From assembly GCA_017308215.1 (NCBI GenBank), contig JAFKFQ010000378.1, positions 1-33,816 of the forward strand: a stretch of 33,816 nt of DNA, given 5' to 3'. The position numbers were made by a program, and so were the translations under genes. The notes under the pieces were generated by a model, which was not told where the DNA came from, made no database searches, and worked only from the letters and a program-made list of their open reading frames with translations. This DNA is from a bacterium (GTDB lineage: Bacteria; Planctomycetota; Planctomycetia; Gemmatales; Gemmataceae). Position 1 is the stretch's first letter, and each line of letters starts with the position of its first letter. Of this stretch, positions 18,326 to 27,080 are shown one piece after another.

Positions 18326-18339
18326 TACCCGGTCGGGTA
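18326..18339. promoter_or_regulatory. 14-bp palindrome in the leader of the TonB receptor gene
   Basis: TACCCG (18326-18331), GT, CGGGTA (18334-18339): a perfect 6-2-6 palindrome just upstream of the ribosome-binding site (18316-18321) and 17 bp from the start codon. Its place between the likely promoter and the RBS suits a repressor operator or a small mRNA hairpin. It does not resemble a Fur box. Confidence 0.4.
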
Positions 18340-18424
18340 TCCGGCTTGTTCCGAATGTATCGACACAAACGGCCCCGGAGTTAAACCCGTCAGGAATCCG
18401 CTCAAGTTCCTCGGTCGCACGGCC

Positions 18425-21181
18425 TCACTTCCGACCACGTTCGATTACCCGCTGTAGCTCGGTGTCGAACGACTCCCGGGCGAGCAGCTGCCGCATTCGC
18501 TCCGCCTCCTCGGTCAGTCCGTCCTTCTCCGCGGCGGACCGTGCCCGACTCAGGGTCTCCTGGTCGGCCGCCGTCATGTCCGATGCCATGTAGCGGGCCT
18601 CGGACGCAAGCGCCTGCCAGCGGGGGCGTTCCGCAGCCGGGACGGTGTCGGCTCGTCCGTCAAACAATTCGGAGTATGTCTTGTAGAGCTTGGGGTCGCT
18701 CGCCTTTGGGGGATTCCGGTTTCCTCCGACGCCGGCGGTTAGGACGAACTTGGCGACGTCCGGGGCGGCCGTTTCCGATAGGGCGAGCAGGTACGCCTTC
18801 TGCCAGAGCGGGAACGCCCGAGATGCGTGGTCGGCATCGACCTTCACCTCGACCCCGGCCGGGGTCGGGAGTGGGGCTCCTTCCATCGTCGCCAGGTAGG
18901 CGCACCACTTGGCCGCGCTCTTGTGATCGGGTTTGAGGTCCAGCGCCGACCCGTAGAGGGCAACCGCTTCCTTCCGGTCCTGCCGCCGTTTGTCGAGTCG
19001 GGGCTCAAGCTTGTTCTTGACGGTCGAGGTATAGAAGAGGGGCTCGGCCAAGTCGGCGAAGCGCTGTGCCAGCTCTTCAGCAGCGAAGGACTGGCGGTGG
19101 CGGGTCACCGCCCTGGCGGTATCGACCGGGGACATGCCGATGGCCTTGTCGACCAGCGTGTCGGCGTCCGCTTTCCGCCGCGGCGCGGGGTATTCGGGCA
19201 CATCAACCCAGAACGGGGCGGACATCAGATCGGCGGAGGCGCCGACCAGCAGGTCCGCCGCACGGGCTTTCTCTTGTGTGCCGGAACCGCCGGCCGGCGG
19301 GTCGGCCACCAGTGGCGCGTAGAGGAACCGGTGTCGGAGCTGGCCGCGTGCCCGCTGCTGTTCGGCGGCAGCGCGTGCGGCCTCGTATCGGTCAACGAGG
19401 TTCGCCCGGTTTGGAACCTTGGTGAGCACGGCATCGGCGAGACTGACAAGAGCCTTTCCGTCCTCGATTCGCCCCCGAACGGGGGCGCTCTCAGGAATAC
19501 CGACCGACTTGGCAAGACGGTCCGCGGCTTCGGACCATTCCCGCGGTTCCTTCAGTTCCTGCGCGGTGTATGCCCCCGACGCGGTCAGGTTCGTGCGCCA
19601 TTGCTGGGTCTTTGCGGTGTCCTCCAAGCCCTGCGTCACCAGATCGCGTATTTTGTCTTGCTCGGCTTGTGTGGTGCTGGGTATCAGTTCGTTGGCAATT
19701 GTCGCGGCGGCATCGATATCGGCGGCGGTTTTCAGATCATGATTCGCGAGACGGATGGTCAGCGGGGGAGGAGGGGGGGGCAAATCCACTTTAGGCGAGG
19801 GCTTTTCGGAGCCCGGCCCTCGGCCCTTGCCGGTGGCCTTAGAGCCGACCTGATCTGCTTTAGGGTTGCTTTGTTTATCGCTGCCTTGCGATGCCGAGCT
19901 GTACTTCTGGGGTGGATCCGTACTCGGTGGCGTACTGGGGGAGCTCGGATCGGGGCGTGTCGCCACGAACCCGGCCACCGCGACGGCTACGGCGACGAGT
20001 CCGGCGGCGAGCGGGGCGACCCAGCGCCGCCGCTTCGGGGAACCCATGGGCATCAGAGCCGGGTCCGTGGCCCACGGGGTCGTCGTGGCGGGCTCCGCGC
20101 GCGGGGGGGGAGGGGTCTCGCGCACGACTTCCGGGAACGGTACCGTCTCCGAGGGGCCGACCGGCGTTCGCCAGACCTCCGTGCTCGCCCACGGTGGGGG
20201 CGGGGCGACCTCCGGCGGTCGCGGGGCGGGCGCCGGGGTCGGTGTGGGCAGCCGACGCGCCGCCGGCTGCGGGATCGCCGCCGACCGGGTCAATGTGACC
20301 CCACACGCCACCTTCAACTCCTCCACCATGTCCTGCACCGTCGGGTAGCGGAGCTCCGGGCGCAGACTCGTCGCCCGGGCGATCACCGCTCGCTCGTCCG
20401 GGGCCAGCGCGGAGAGATCGAGGGCGCCGGTCATGTTCGCCACCAGCGCCCGCGCCTCGTCGAACGGTAGCCGGCCGGTTCGGAGCTCGAAGTACGTGAC
20501 AGCCAGCGAGTACTGGTCGGTCTGCGGGCAGGGGTCGTTGCCGATGAGTTCCGGGGCGGCGTAGGCCGGGGTGCCGGCCCCAAGGGTCTTCTTCGCGTCC
20601 GACCCGATCGCCCGGGCGACCCCGTAGTCGCACACCTGCACGTCCCCGCCGACCACCAGCAGGTTCGCCGGCTTGATGTCGCAGTGAATGATCGGGCTGT
20701 TCGCGGGCGGGTGCGACGGCTCGTTCAGATAGTCGATCCCGCGGGCAGCTCCGTCCATGTACCGGAGCAGCAGTCGGGGTGGAATGCCGCCGGATGTGCG
20801 GGTATTCTCGGCCTGTTGCGCCAGGTTCAGGTCGCCCAGCCCCATGGCGATCACCAACTCCTTCGGCCCGCCCAACTTGATCCGGGTCGTCAGGCTCTCG
20901 TCCGGGTCGCCGGACGGGGCGTCGGTCATCACGTTCCCGGCCGGGTCGCGGAGCCAGATCGCCTGGATCGGGCAAAGGTTCGGGTGCCGCAGCCGTTTGA
21001 CTAGACCGACCGCCCGGAATTCCTTGACCCCCTGCCGACTGTCCAGGGCGATGAACTTGAGCGCCGCCTCGGTGCCGCCCGGGCCGGTGGCCTTCCACAC
21101 CTCCCCGTAGCTCCCGCGGCCGAGGAACGTGACCAAACGATACCCCGGGACGGGTTCGTCGCCGTCGCGGTAACCGGACAT
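18425..21181 (-). CDS. Transmembrane Ser/Thr protein kinase (PknB/PpkA type)
   Basis: A 918-residue membrane kinase. The ATG at 21181 follows GGAGAGG by four bases and gives MSGYRDGDEPVPGYRLV; longer in-frame extensions would overlap the divergent tssK. The kinase domain (about 14-300) has the Gly loop GRGSYGEVWKA, ATP-binding Lys42, a catalytic loop HCDIKPANLL (Asp168, Cys in place of the usual Arg), Mg-binding DYG (Asp185, Tyr for Phe), and the activation segment GTPAYAAPE with TDQYSL behind it. A Pro-rich stretch, then one transmembrane helix (VAPLAAGLVAVAVAVAGFVA, about 383-402), lead into an external region of about 500 residues, mostly helical with no domain I recognise. Divergent orientation from tssK suggests it controls the secretion-like module, as PpkA-type kinases do in known type VI systems; this is inferred from position. 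Confidence 0.9.
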   Translation of the reverse strand: MSGYRDGDEPVPGYRLVTFLGRGSYGEVWKATGPGGTEAALKFIALDSRQGVKEFRAVGLVKRLRHPNLCPIQAIWLRDPAGNVMTDAPSGDPDESLTTRIKLGGPKELVIAMGLGDLNLAQQAENTRTSGGIPPRLLLRYMDGAARGIDYLNEPSHPPANSPIIHCDIKPANLLVVGGDVQVCDYGVARAIGSDAKKTLGAGTPAYAAPELIGNDPCPQTDQYSLAVTYFELRTGRLPFDEARALVANMTGALDLSALAPDERAVIARATSLRPELRYPTVQDMVEELKVACGVTLTRSAAIPQPAARRLPTPTPAPAPRPPEVAPPPPWASTEVWRTPVGPSETVPFPEVVRETPPPPRAEPATTTPWATDPALMPMGSPKRRRWVAPLAAGLVAVAVAVAGFVATRPDPSSPSTPPSTDPPQKYSSASQGSDKQSNPKADQVGSKATGKGRGPGSEKPSPKVDLPPPPPPLTIRLANHDLKTAADIDAAATIANELIPSTTQAEQDKIRDLVTQGLEDTAKTQQWRTNLTASGAYTAQELKEPREWSEAADRLAKSVGIPESAPVRGRIEDGKALVSLADAVLTKVPNRANLVDRYEAARAAAEQQRARGQLRHRFLYAPLVADPPAGGSGTQEKARAADLLVGASADLMSAPFWVDVPEYPAPRRKADADTLVDKAIGMSPVDTARAVTRHRQSFAAEELAQRFADLAEPLFYTSTVKNKLEPRLDKRRQDRKEAVALYGSALDLKPDHKSAAKWCAYLATMEGAPLPTPAGVEVKVDADHASRAFPLWQKAYLLALSETAAPDVAKFVLTAGVGGNRNPPKASDPKLYKTYSELFDGRADTVPAAERPRWQALASEARYMASDMTAADQETLSRARSAAEKDGLTEEAERMRQLLARESFDTELQRVIERGRK

Positions 21182-21240
21182 CACACCTCTCCGCATGTGG
21201 GCACTGCGTTCCCTAACACGGTAGTCGGTGGGGCGGGGCG

Positions 21241-21269
21241 TTGCAATCGACGGCCCGGTCCGGTAGACT
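21241..21269 (+). promoter_or_regulatory. Candidate sigma-70-like promoter for the tssK cluster
   Basis: TTGCAA (21241-21246) and TAGACT (21264-21269) are separated by exactly 17 bp, each matching four of six consensus positions, about 50 bp upstream of the tssK start and within the 136-bp divergent spacer. Such matches arise by chance in GC-rich DNA less often than in AT-rich DNA, but this remains a sequence guess. Confidence 0.35.
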
Positions 21270-21317
21270 GCCGCCCGTACCCACGAACTAGACGGTCTCG
21301 CTTTCCGGGTGGACCCG

Positions 21318-22757
21318 ATGAGCGTCCCGGCGGTCCACTGGCACGAAGGGATGTTCCTCCGGCCGCACCACTTCCAGGCGGTCGAGCGGTACCTCGCCGA
21401 CCAACTCCGCTGCGCCGGCCGGTTCGACGTGCACCACAACTGGGGGCTGCGGGCGATCGACCTCGACCCGGACGCCCTGCGGAACTACCGGTTCGAGGTC
21501 CACCGGCTCGAGGCCCGGCTGCGGGACGGCACCACGGTCGTGTCCGCGCGCGACCAGAACCCGCTGCCGGGGCTCGACCTGCGGGCCGCGATGGCCGACC
21601 TCCAGCCGGGCGGGACGGTGGACGTCTTCGTCGGGGTGCCGGTCCTGCAACTCGGCCGGCCGAACGCCGGCGCTGACGCCCCGGACACCCGCTACCACGT
21701 CGACACCCCGCGGGAGCCGGTGCCGGACGAGAACACGGGCCAGAACCCCCGGCTGGTCCAGTTCCGCCGGCTGAACCTCCGGCTGTTCGCCGGCCCGCAG
21801 GACGCGAGCGGGTACGAGACGGTCCCGGTGGCCCGGCTGGAGCGGTCGGCCCAGGCGGCCGCCCCGCCACAGCTCCACCCGTGGTACGTCCCGCCGGTGC
21901 TCGCCTGCGACGCCTGGCCGGCTCTCGGCGACGGGGTGGTGGGGCAGGTGTACAACCGCCTCGGGACGATGGTGAAGCAGATCGCCCAGCGCGCCCGGGA
22001 GCAGCGGATCACGTTCGACAGCAACGCCCCGGAGGACCGCAAGCTGTTCGAACGCCTGCGGGCGCTCAACGAGGGGTACGCCACCCTCGGAGTCGTCGCC
22101 CGGGCGGCCGGCGTCCACCCGTTCGACGCCTACCTGGAACTGTGCCGGCTGGCCGGCCGGCTGGCCGTGTTCGGCAAGGCCATGTCCGTCCCCGACGAGG
22201 ACATGCCGCCCTACGACCACGACGACCTCGGGCGCTGCTTCTTTGCGGTGAAACGGCTGATCGACGAGCTCCTGACCCACGACTTCGATCAGGGGTACGA
22301 CACCCGCCCGTTCGTCGGCGCCGGGCTGCGGCTGCGGGTCGGGATCGAGCCCGCCTGGCTGGCCCCGGCGGCGCAGGTGCTGGTCGGCGTCGAGTCGCCG
22401 CTCGCCCCGGCCGAGACGGCCCGCCTCCTGACCGGCCGGCTGAACATGAAGATCGGGTCGTTCGAGCGGGTGGACGAGATCTTCCGCACGGGTCAGCGGG
22501 GGCTGGACTTCGTCCCCGTGCCGAACCCGCCGCGGGTGCTCCCGGCGTCGCCGCGGCTGACGTACTTCCAGGTCAGCCGGGACGCGTCCCGGGACGAGTG
22601 GGAGCACGTGGCCCGGACGTACACCCTGGCCGTGCGGCTGAACGAACGGCTGATCGCCGGTACCCTGGACGGGAAGCCAGAGGTGACCATCCAGGCCGAC
22701 GGCCGGACGACGCCCCTGCGGTTCACCTTGTACGTGGTCCCGCCGTCCGCGGGCTGA
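21318..22757 (+). CDS. tssK: Type VI secretion system baseplate subunit TssK
   Basis: A 479-residue TssK-family protein. In type VI systems TssK trimers link the baseplate wedge (TssF/TssG) to the inner-membrane TssL-TssM complex. The N-terminal signature VHWHEGMFLRPHHFQ (6-20) is diagnostic, followed by the usual two-shoulder region (VFVGVPVLQL) and a helical middle. The C-terminal region holds the LDFVPVPNPPRVLPA-type segment and the closing RFTLYVVPP strand. Length is slightly above the usual 440-450. The ATG at 21318 was preferred over a GTG at 21309 because a GGTGGA precedes it. tssL follows after 4 bp and the TssM-like gene after that, giving the usual K-L-M order. Confidence 0.9.
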   Translation: MSVPAVHWHEGMFLRPHHFQAVERYLADQLRCAGRFDVHHNWGLRAIDLDPDALRNYRFEVHRLEARLRDGTTVVSARDQNPLPGLDLRAAMADLQPGGTVDVFVGVPVLQLGRPNAGADAPDTRYHVDTPREPVPDENTGQNPRLVQFRRLNLRLFAGPQDASGYETVPVARLERSAQAAAPPQLHPWYVPPVLACDAWPALGDGVVGQVYNRLGTMVKQIAQRAREQRITFDSNAPEDRKLFERLRALNEGYATLGVVARAAGVHPFDAYLELCRLAGRLAVFGKAMSVPDEDMPPYDHDDLGRCFFAVKRLIDELLTHDFDQGYDTRPFVGAGLRLRVGIEPAWLAPAAQVLVGVESPLAPAETARLLTGRLNMKIGSFERVDEIFRTGQRGLDFVPVPNPPRVLPASPRLTYFQVSRDASRDEWEHVARTYTLAVRLNERLIAGTLDGKPEVTIQADGRTTPLRFTLYVVPPSAG

Positions 22758-22761
22758 CCGA

Positions 22762-23454
22762 ATGAACGACGCGCCCGTTGTCCGCCGGATGCACGACGTG
22801 CTCGGCGCCGGCCTCGACCTGAAGGAGCGGCTCGACCGGGGCGAGGCGCCGGCGTTCGAGGCCGAGAGCGCGCGGCTGCGGGCGCTGGTGATCGGCGACG
22901 GGGTGCTGGCCCAGGATCCCGCGTACAACGGCGAGCTGGTCGGTCTCGGGTTCCAGCCGACGGCTACCGACCTCGACGGCGGCGACCGGTTCCTCGGCGC
23001 CCGCTACGCTCTAGCCTGCTGGCTGGACGAGGTGTTCGTGCTGGCCGCCCCGCCGTGGTGGGCCGAGCGGTGGGAGGCGAACACGCTCGAGACCGCGCTC
23101 TACGGCGGCACCCAGCAGCGGGCGTGGCGGTTCTGGGACCAGGCCCGGCGCGCGGAGGGGCCACGCGGCACCCCGGTGGCGCTGGAGGCGTACCTGTGGT
23201 GCGTCATGCTCGGGTTCCGCGGCAGCCCCCCGGAGGACCTCCACCCGGCCGCGTGGGTGGACGCCGTCCGCAAGCGGGTGCTTGCGGTCCGCAGTACCGA
23301 CTTCCAGACCCCGCCGGAGCGGGACCTGCCGACCGCCGTCCCCCCGCTTCGCGGCCGAGAGCGGTTCGCCCGGATGCTCCGCGTCGCGACCGCCGCCGCC
23401 GCCGCCGCCGCGTTCGCCGCCGGCCTGGCCGCTACCGCCGGATTGTCACGCTGA
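22762..23454 (+). CDS. tssL: Type VI secretion protein TssL/DotU family, short form
   Basis: A 230-residue DotU/TssL protein, an inner-membrane partner of TssK and TssM. The cytoplasmic hook domain is recognised by its helices and the family block ARYALACWLDEVFV followed by WWAERWEANTLETALYGGTQ (the WG..W.....L...F.....GGE-like part of the family). The C-terminus is a single transmembrane helix (about 205-228, AAAAAAAFAAGLAATAG). It has no periplasmic OmpA/peptidoglycan-binding extension, which is normal for the short form of the family. Start ATG 22762 lies 4 bp after the tssK stop, and the TssM-like gene starts 7 bp after its own stop, so the three are one transcription unit. Confidence 0.85.
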   Translation: MNDAPVVRRMHDVLGAGLDLKERLDRGEAPAFEAESARLRALVIGDGVLAQDPAYNGELVGLGFQPTATDLDGGDRFLGARYALACWLDEVFVLAAPPWWAERWEANTLETALYGGTQQRAWRFWDQARRAEGPRGTPVALEAYLWCVMLGFRGSPPEDLHPAAWVDAVRKRVLAVRSTDFQTPPERDLPTAVPPLRGRERFARMLRVATAAAAAAAFAAGLAATAGLSR

Positions 23455-23461
23455 GCTCCCC

Positions 23462-25114
23462 ATGCAAACCCTGCTGGCCTTCTTCGGCTCGATCGCCAAC
23501 GGCCTGCGGGCGCTGGTCGGACTGGTCCTGCCGGTGTTCGCCGAGGCGGCCGACTTCCGCGGTTGGCCCGGCTGGCTGAAGGTGGTCGTCGGCCTGCTCC
23601 TGGCCGCCGGGCTGGCGGCACTGGCCTACGCGGCACAGGCCCGCGGGTGGGTGCAGGTGAACCCCCTACTCGGGGACGTGGTTCGGCCGGCCCGTCCGTT
23701 CTTCCTGGCGGCGCTGGTGCTGCTCGTCGTCGCCCTCGCCTGGCTGCTGTACACCCTGTGGCTGCTCGCGAGCCGGGACGAGGCGGCGGCCGAGTTCCCC
23801 GACATCGAGGCCGCATGGGCAGAGGCGACCCGGCGGCTGTCGTCGGCCGGGCTGGGGCCGGCCGACTCGCCCCTCTATCTGGTACTCGGCCGGCCGGCCG
23901 CCGGCACCGACGCCCTGTTCCTGGCCGCCGGGGTAACGGGGGTCATCCGCGCGCCCTCGGGTGGCGAGCCGCCGGTGCGAGTGTACGCCTGGAACGAGGC
24001 CATCTACGTGACCTGCGCGAGGGCGTCCGCGTGGGGCATGTTCTGCCAGCGGCTGACCGGCGAGGACGAGAACGCGTGGGCGCAGGGGGGCGACCCGGAC
24101 CCGTCCGTCCGCGAGACGCTCGGCCCAGGTCAGGTGTTCGACGAACTCGGCGCGGACCAGCGGGGCGAAATGCAGGCGCTGATGCAGGCCGCCCGCGTCC
24201 GAGAACTGGAGCCGCACGAACAGGACCGACTACGGGAACTGGCGGAGCGGGCGGCGGCCACCCCGCCGCCGCGGAAGAAGCTGCGGCTGCCGGAGAACGC
24301 CCAGGCGGAGGCGGTGCGGCGGCTGCGCTACCTGTGCCGGCTGATCCGCCGCGACCGCCGGCCGTGGTGCCCGGTCAACGGGCTGGTGGTGCTGGTGCCG
24401 TGGGCGGCGGCCGAGACCGACGACACGGCCCGCGCCGGCAGCGGGGTGCTCCAGCGCGACTTGAACGCCGCCCGCACCGCTCTCCAGCTTCGCTACCCGA
24501 CCTACGCGGTGGTGTGTGACCTGGAGACGGCCCGCGGGTTCGCCGAATTCCGCAGTGGGTTCCCGGCCGACGTGCTGCGGCAGCGAATCGGCCAGCGGTT
24601 GCCGCTCGGCCCGGACGTGGACGCGCCCGCCGTCCCGCGGGTGGTGGCCGACGCGGTCCAGTGGGTGGGCTCGGCGGTGCTGCCGGCGTGGATCCACCGC
24701 TTCCTCCAGCTCGGCCCGACCGACCCGCGGCCGACGCCGACCGGCGAGTCGCTGCACAACCGGAACCTGTACCTGCTGATGCGGGCGGTGTACGACCGGG
24801 CCCCGCGACTCGCGCTGCTCCTGTCGCGGGGCCTGCCGCCGGTCCACGGGCCGGCCGGCGACCCTGCCGCGGGGCTGCCGCTGTTCGCCGGCTGCTACCT
24901 GGCGGGCACCGGCCGGACGCCCGACGGCCAGGCGTTCGTGCCCGGCGTCCTCCAGCGCGTCTCGGATGGGCAGAACCTGGTGGCGTGGGCGCCGGAAGCG
25001 CTCGCCGAGGACGCCCGCCTGAATCGGCTGACCGCGCTGGGATACGCCGGGGCGGTACTGCTGGCTGTGATTGCGGTCGCCGCGCTGGCGGGGTGGGCCG
25101 GAATCCTGGGGTAA
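23462..25114 (+). CDS. tssM: TssM/IcmF-like inner membrane protein, half length with a degenerate GTPase domain
   Basis: A 550-residue protein resembling only the N-terminal (cytoplasmic) half of TssM/IcmF, which is normally about 1,100-1,200 residues. Two transmembrane helices (about 39-58 and 79-102) are followed by an IcmF-like domain. The nucleotide-binding loop aligns as YLVLGRPAAGTDALF (139-153), lacking the Walker-A Lys. The expected DTAGR switch segment reads TCARA, and the TKxD-like segment reads PTYAVVCDLETARGFAEF. PVNGLVVLVPWA matches the conserved strand before the helical part. A third helix (about 527-549) ends the protein, so the large periplasmic domain that meets TssJ in classical systems is missing. 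ATG 23462 is 7 bp after tssL. It probably acts as a scaffold, not a GTPase, which is inference. Confidence 0.75.
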   Translation: MQTLLAFFGSIANGLRALVGLVLPVFAEAADFRGWPGWLKVVVGLLLAAGLAALAYAAQARGWVQVNPLLGDVVRPARPFFLAALVLLVVALAWLLYTLWLLASRDEAAAEFPDIEAAWAEATRRLSSAGLGPADSPLYLVLGRPAAGTDALFLAAGVTGVIRAPSGGEPPVRVYAWNEAIYVTCARASAWGMFCQRLTGEDENAWAQGGDPDPSVRETLGPGQVFDELGADQRGEMQALMQAARVRELEPHEQDRLRELAERAAATPPPRKKLRLPENAQAEAVRRLRYLCRLIRRDRRPWCPVNGLVVLVPWAAAETDDTARAGSGVLQRDLNAARTALQLRYPTYAVVCDLETARGFAEFRSGFPADVLRQRIGQRLPLGPDVDAPAVPRVVADAVQWVGSAVLPAWIHRFLQLGPTDPRPTPTGESLHNRNLYLLMRAVYDRAPRLALLLSRGLPPVHGPAGDPAAGLPLFAGCYLAGTGRTPDGQAFVPGVLQRVSDGQNLVAWAPEALAEDARLNRLTALGYAGAVLLAVIAVAALAGWAGILG

Positions 25115-25154
25115 GCGGCGCGGGCGAGGTTCGCGCGGAGTTGCGGCGGGTGCC

Positions 25155-27080
25155 TCACCGCTTCAGCGACAGCGTGACCTCGGCGGCCTTGTCGCCGGCC
25201 ACCACCGTCACCCTCTGCTCGGCCTTCGAGTAGTCCGTCGGTTTCGAGCTGCTCACCACATAGTTGCCGGGCTTAATTCCGGTCATCAGGAACGCCCCTG
25301 CCGCGTTCGTCTTCGACGCCGCCACCGGCTTCGCGTCGGCCTTCGCGTCGGCCTCCTTGAGCAGTACGTCGAGCCCCGGCTGCGGCCGCTCCGGGGTACT
25401 CCCCTGGACCACCCGGCCCTTCACGCTCCCGGTCGTCGGCGGGTCCACGAGGACCACCTCGGCCACCACCTCCTCGGTCAGCCCGACCCGGTTGGTGAAC
25501 CGCGCCCCGAGGAGCACCGGCCCCGTCTGGTCCGGCATCAGTAGTGTCGCCGAGTACGCCGCCGGGCCGAGCTCGTCCGCCGCGGGGGGTGGTGCGTCGC
25601 CGGGTCGGGCCGCCGGCAGCAGCCCGCGCACGCCCAGCGCCGCCTTCCCGGGCGGTAGCGGCTTCCCGTCCGGCGGCGGTTCGCCGGCGTAGAACACCGC
25701 CTTCGTTACCCCGGACTCCGGGTCGAGCGCCTCGGCCGTGACCGCCAGCGCCTTCCCGCGCGGGGCGGTCGGCGGCAACCGGCGGAAGCGCAGGCCGGTC
25801 GGCCCGGTGGCGTCGAGCGTGACCCGCGCCTCGGCCGCGCTCGACCCGACGCCGAGCGTGAACGTGCGGGTGCCGTACACGCCGGTCGTTTCCACCGCGG
25901 CCACCCAGTCGCGCACCTCGGACGCGACGAGCAGTTCGCCCGCCTCTCCGACCCGGGCCGCGAGCCGCACGTCCCGCGGGGCGCGTAAGGCGGCCGTGAC
26001 CCGCTCCGGGTCGCCGACCGGGGTCCGGTAGAACACCAGGTTGGGTTCCCCGACGGGTTCCTGCCCCGCAACCTCGATGCGCACCGGCAGTTGTTTCCCG
26101 GGGACCGCGTACCGGGCGACGCCGATGCCCAGGAAGCCGCGGTCGGTCACCGGGGCCAGGACGTTTCCGACGCCCCGAAAGTCGGCCTCGAACCAGAACG
26201 CCCGCTCGAACCCGTCGGCCGCGATGAAGAAGCGGTCTGGCGTACCGGTCGCCGGTCCCAGCCGTAGCCCCTCGGCCCGCGTCACAGCCCGTTTTCCGGT
26301 TGCCTCTAGCACCGCCTCGAAGGTTCCGGCCTTGAGCGAGTCCGGGTCGAGCCCCGGGGCGTGGTCGGCGCGGAGGTCGAGGCGCACGCGGCACGGCGGG
26401 CCGCGGAACACGGCCGCGCCGACGGGGGTGTCGGTCGCCGGCACGAGCGGGGAGACACTGACGTCGAGCGCGAACCCGCCGGCCGCGCCGGTGGCCCCAC
26501 GGACCTCCGCGGCGGCCGTGAGGTACTCACGCGGGTGAGCGACGCGGACGACGCGGGCGGCCGGCGCTCGCGGGTTGCGGAACGGCACTGCCGCCTCGCC
26601 CGGCCGGGCCGGCGCACCGTCGAACAACAGCACGTAGAGCCGGCCGCCGAGTGCCGCCGCTGGTGGGGGTGGCGGCGGCGCGGGGGCGTCTTTCTTATCC
26701 GCCGCGGGGGGCGGCGGGGGAGCAACGGCCTTCTTGAACGTCAACCTGACCGGAGTCGTCGTCCCTTTCTTGACGCGGGCGGCCGTCCCCTCGGCGACCA
26801 CGTCGGCACCGGCCTCGTCGGCTGCGAGCACGAGCCGGAGGTTCGTCCAGTCCTGGTCGCCGGGGTTACGGACGTAGGCGTAGAACGGGGCCGTCTGGTT
26901 CGGCCGCACGACGAGGTTGCCGACCGGGGCAGTCGGGTCGCGGTCCCCGGGCTCGTCCGGGCGTGTGCTGAGGAACGGCCACGGGTCGGCGTCGGCCGGT
27001 TCGCGGCCCGGGGTGCGGGCAGTCATGATGAGGATGGCCACGAGCCCGGCGGTGACGGCGGCGAGGCGGGCGGCGGTCAT
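25155..27080 (-). CDS. Secreted or membrane-anchored Pro-rich protein with carboxypeptidase-regulatory-like C-terminal domain
   Basis: A 641-residue protein whose ATG at 27080 overlaps the upstream stop codon (ATGA). An N-terminal hydrophobic segment (AARLAAVTAGLVAILIMTA) acts as signal peptide or anchor. A beta-rich domain starting near FLSTRPDEPGD contains PNQTAPFYAYVRNPGDQDW, a CARDB-like strand pattern that I cannot fix to one family. A run of prolines (about 115-140) follows, then several Ig-like or beta-sandwich stretches. The C-terminal about 90 residues (GSVKGRVVQGSTPERPQPGL, then AGAFLMTGIKPGNYVVSSSK) match the carboxypeptidase-regulatory-like/CnaB-type fold. No catalytic residues were identified. 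It is the last gene of the minus-strand operon and ends 40 bp from the convergent TssM-like gene. It is likely an extracytoplasmic partner of the two upstream proteins; function unknown. Confidence 0.7.
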   Translation of the reverse strand: MTAARLAAVTAGLVAILIMTARTPGREPADADPWPFLSTRPDEPGDRDPTAPVGNLVVRPNQTAPFYAYVRNPGDQDWTNLRLVLAADEAGADVVAEGTAARVKKGTTTPVRLTFKKAVAPPPPPAADKKDAPAPPPPPPAAALGGRLYVLLFDGAPARPGEAAVPFRNPRAPAARVVRVAHPREYLTAAAEVRGATGAAGGFALDVSVSPLVPATDTPVGAAVFRGPPCRVRLDLRADHAPGLDPDSLKAGTFEAVLEATGKRAVTRAEGLRLGPATGTPDRFFIAADGFERAFWFEADFRGVGNVLAPVTDRGFLGIGVARYAVPGKQLPVRIEVAGQEPVGEPNLVFYRTPVGDPERVTAALRAPRDVRLAARVGEAGELLVASEVRDWVAAVETTGVYGTRTFTLGVGSSAAEARVTLDATGPTGLRFRRLPPTAPRGKALAVTAEALDPESGVTKAVFYAGEPPPDGKPLPPGKAALGVRGLLPAARPGDAPPPAADELGPAAYSATLLMPDQTGPVLLGARFTNRVGLTEEVVAEVVLVDPPTTGSVKGRVVQGSTPERPQPGLDVLLKEADAKADAKPVAASKTNAAGAFLMTGIKPGNYVVSSSKPTDYSKAEQRVTVVAGDKAAEVTLSLKR

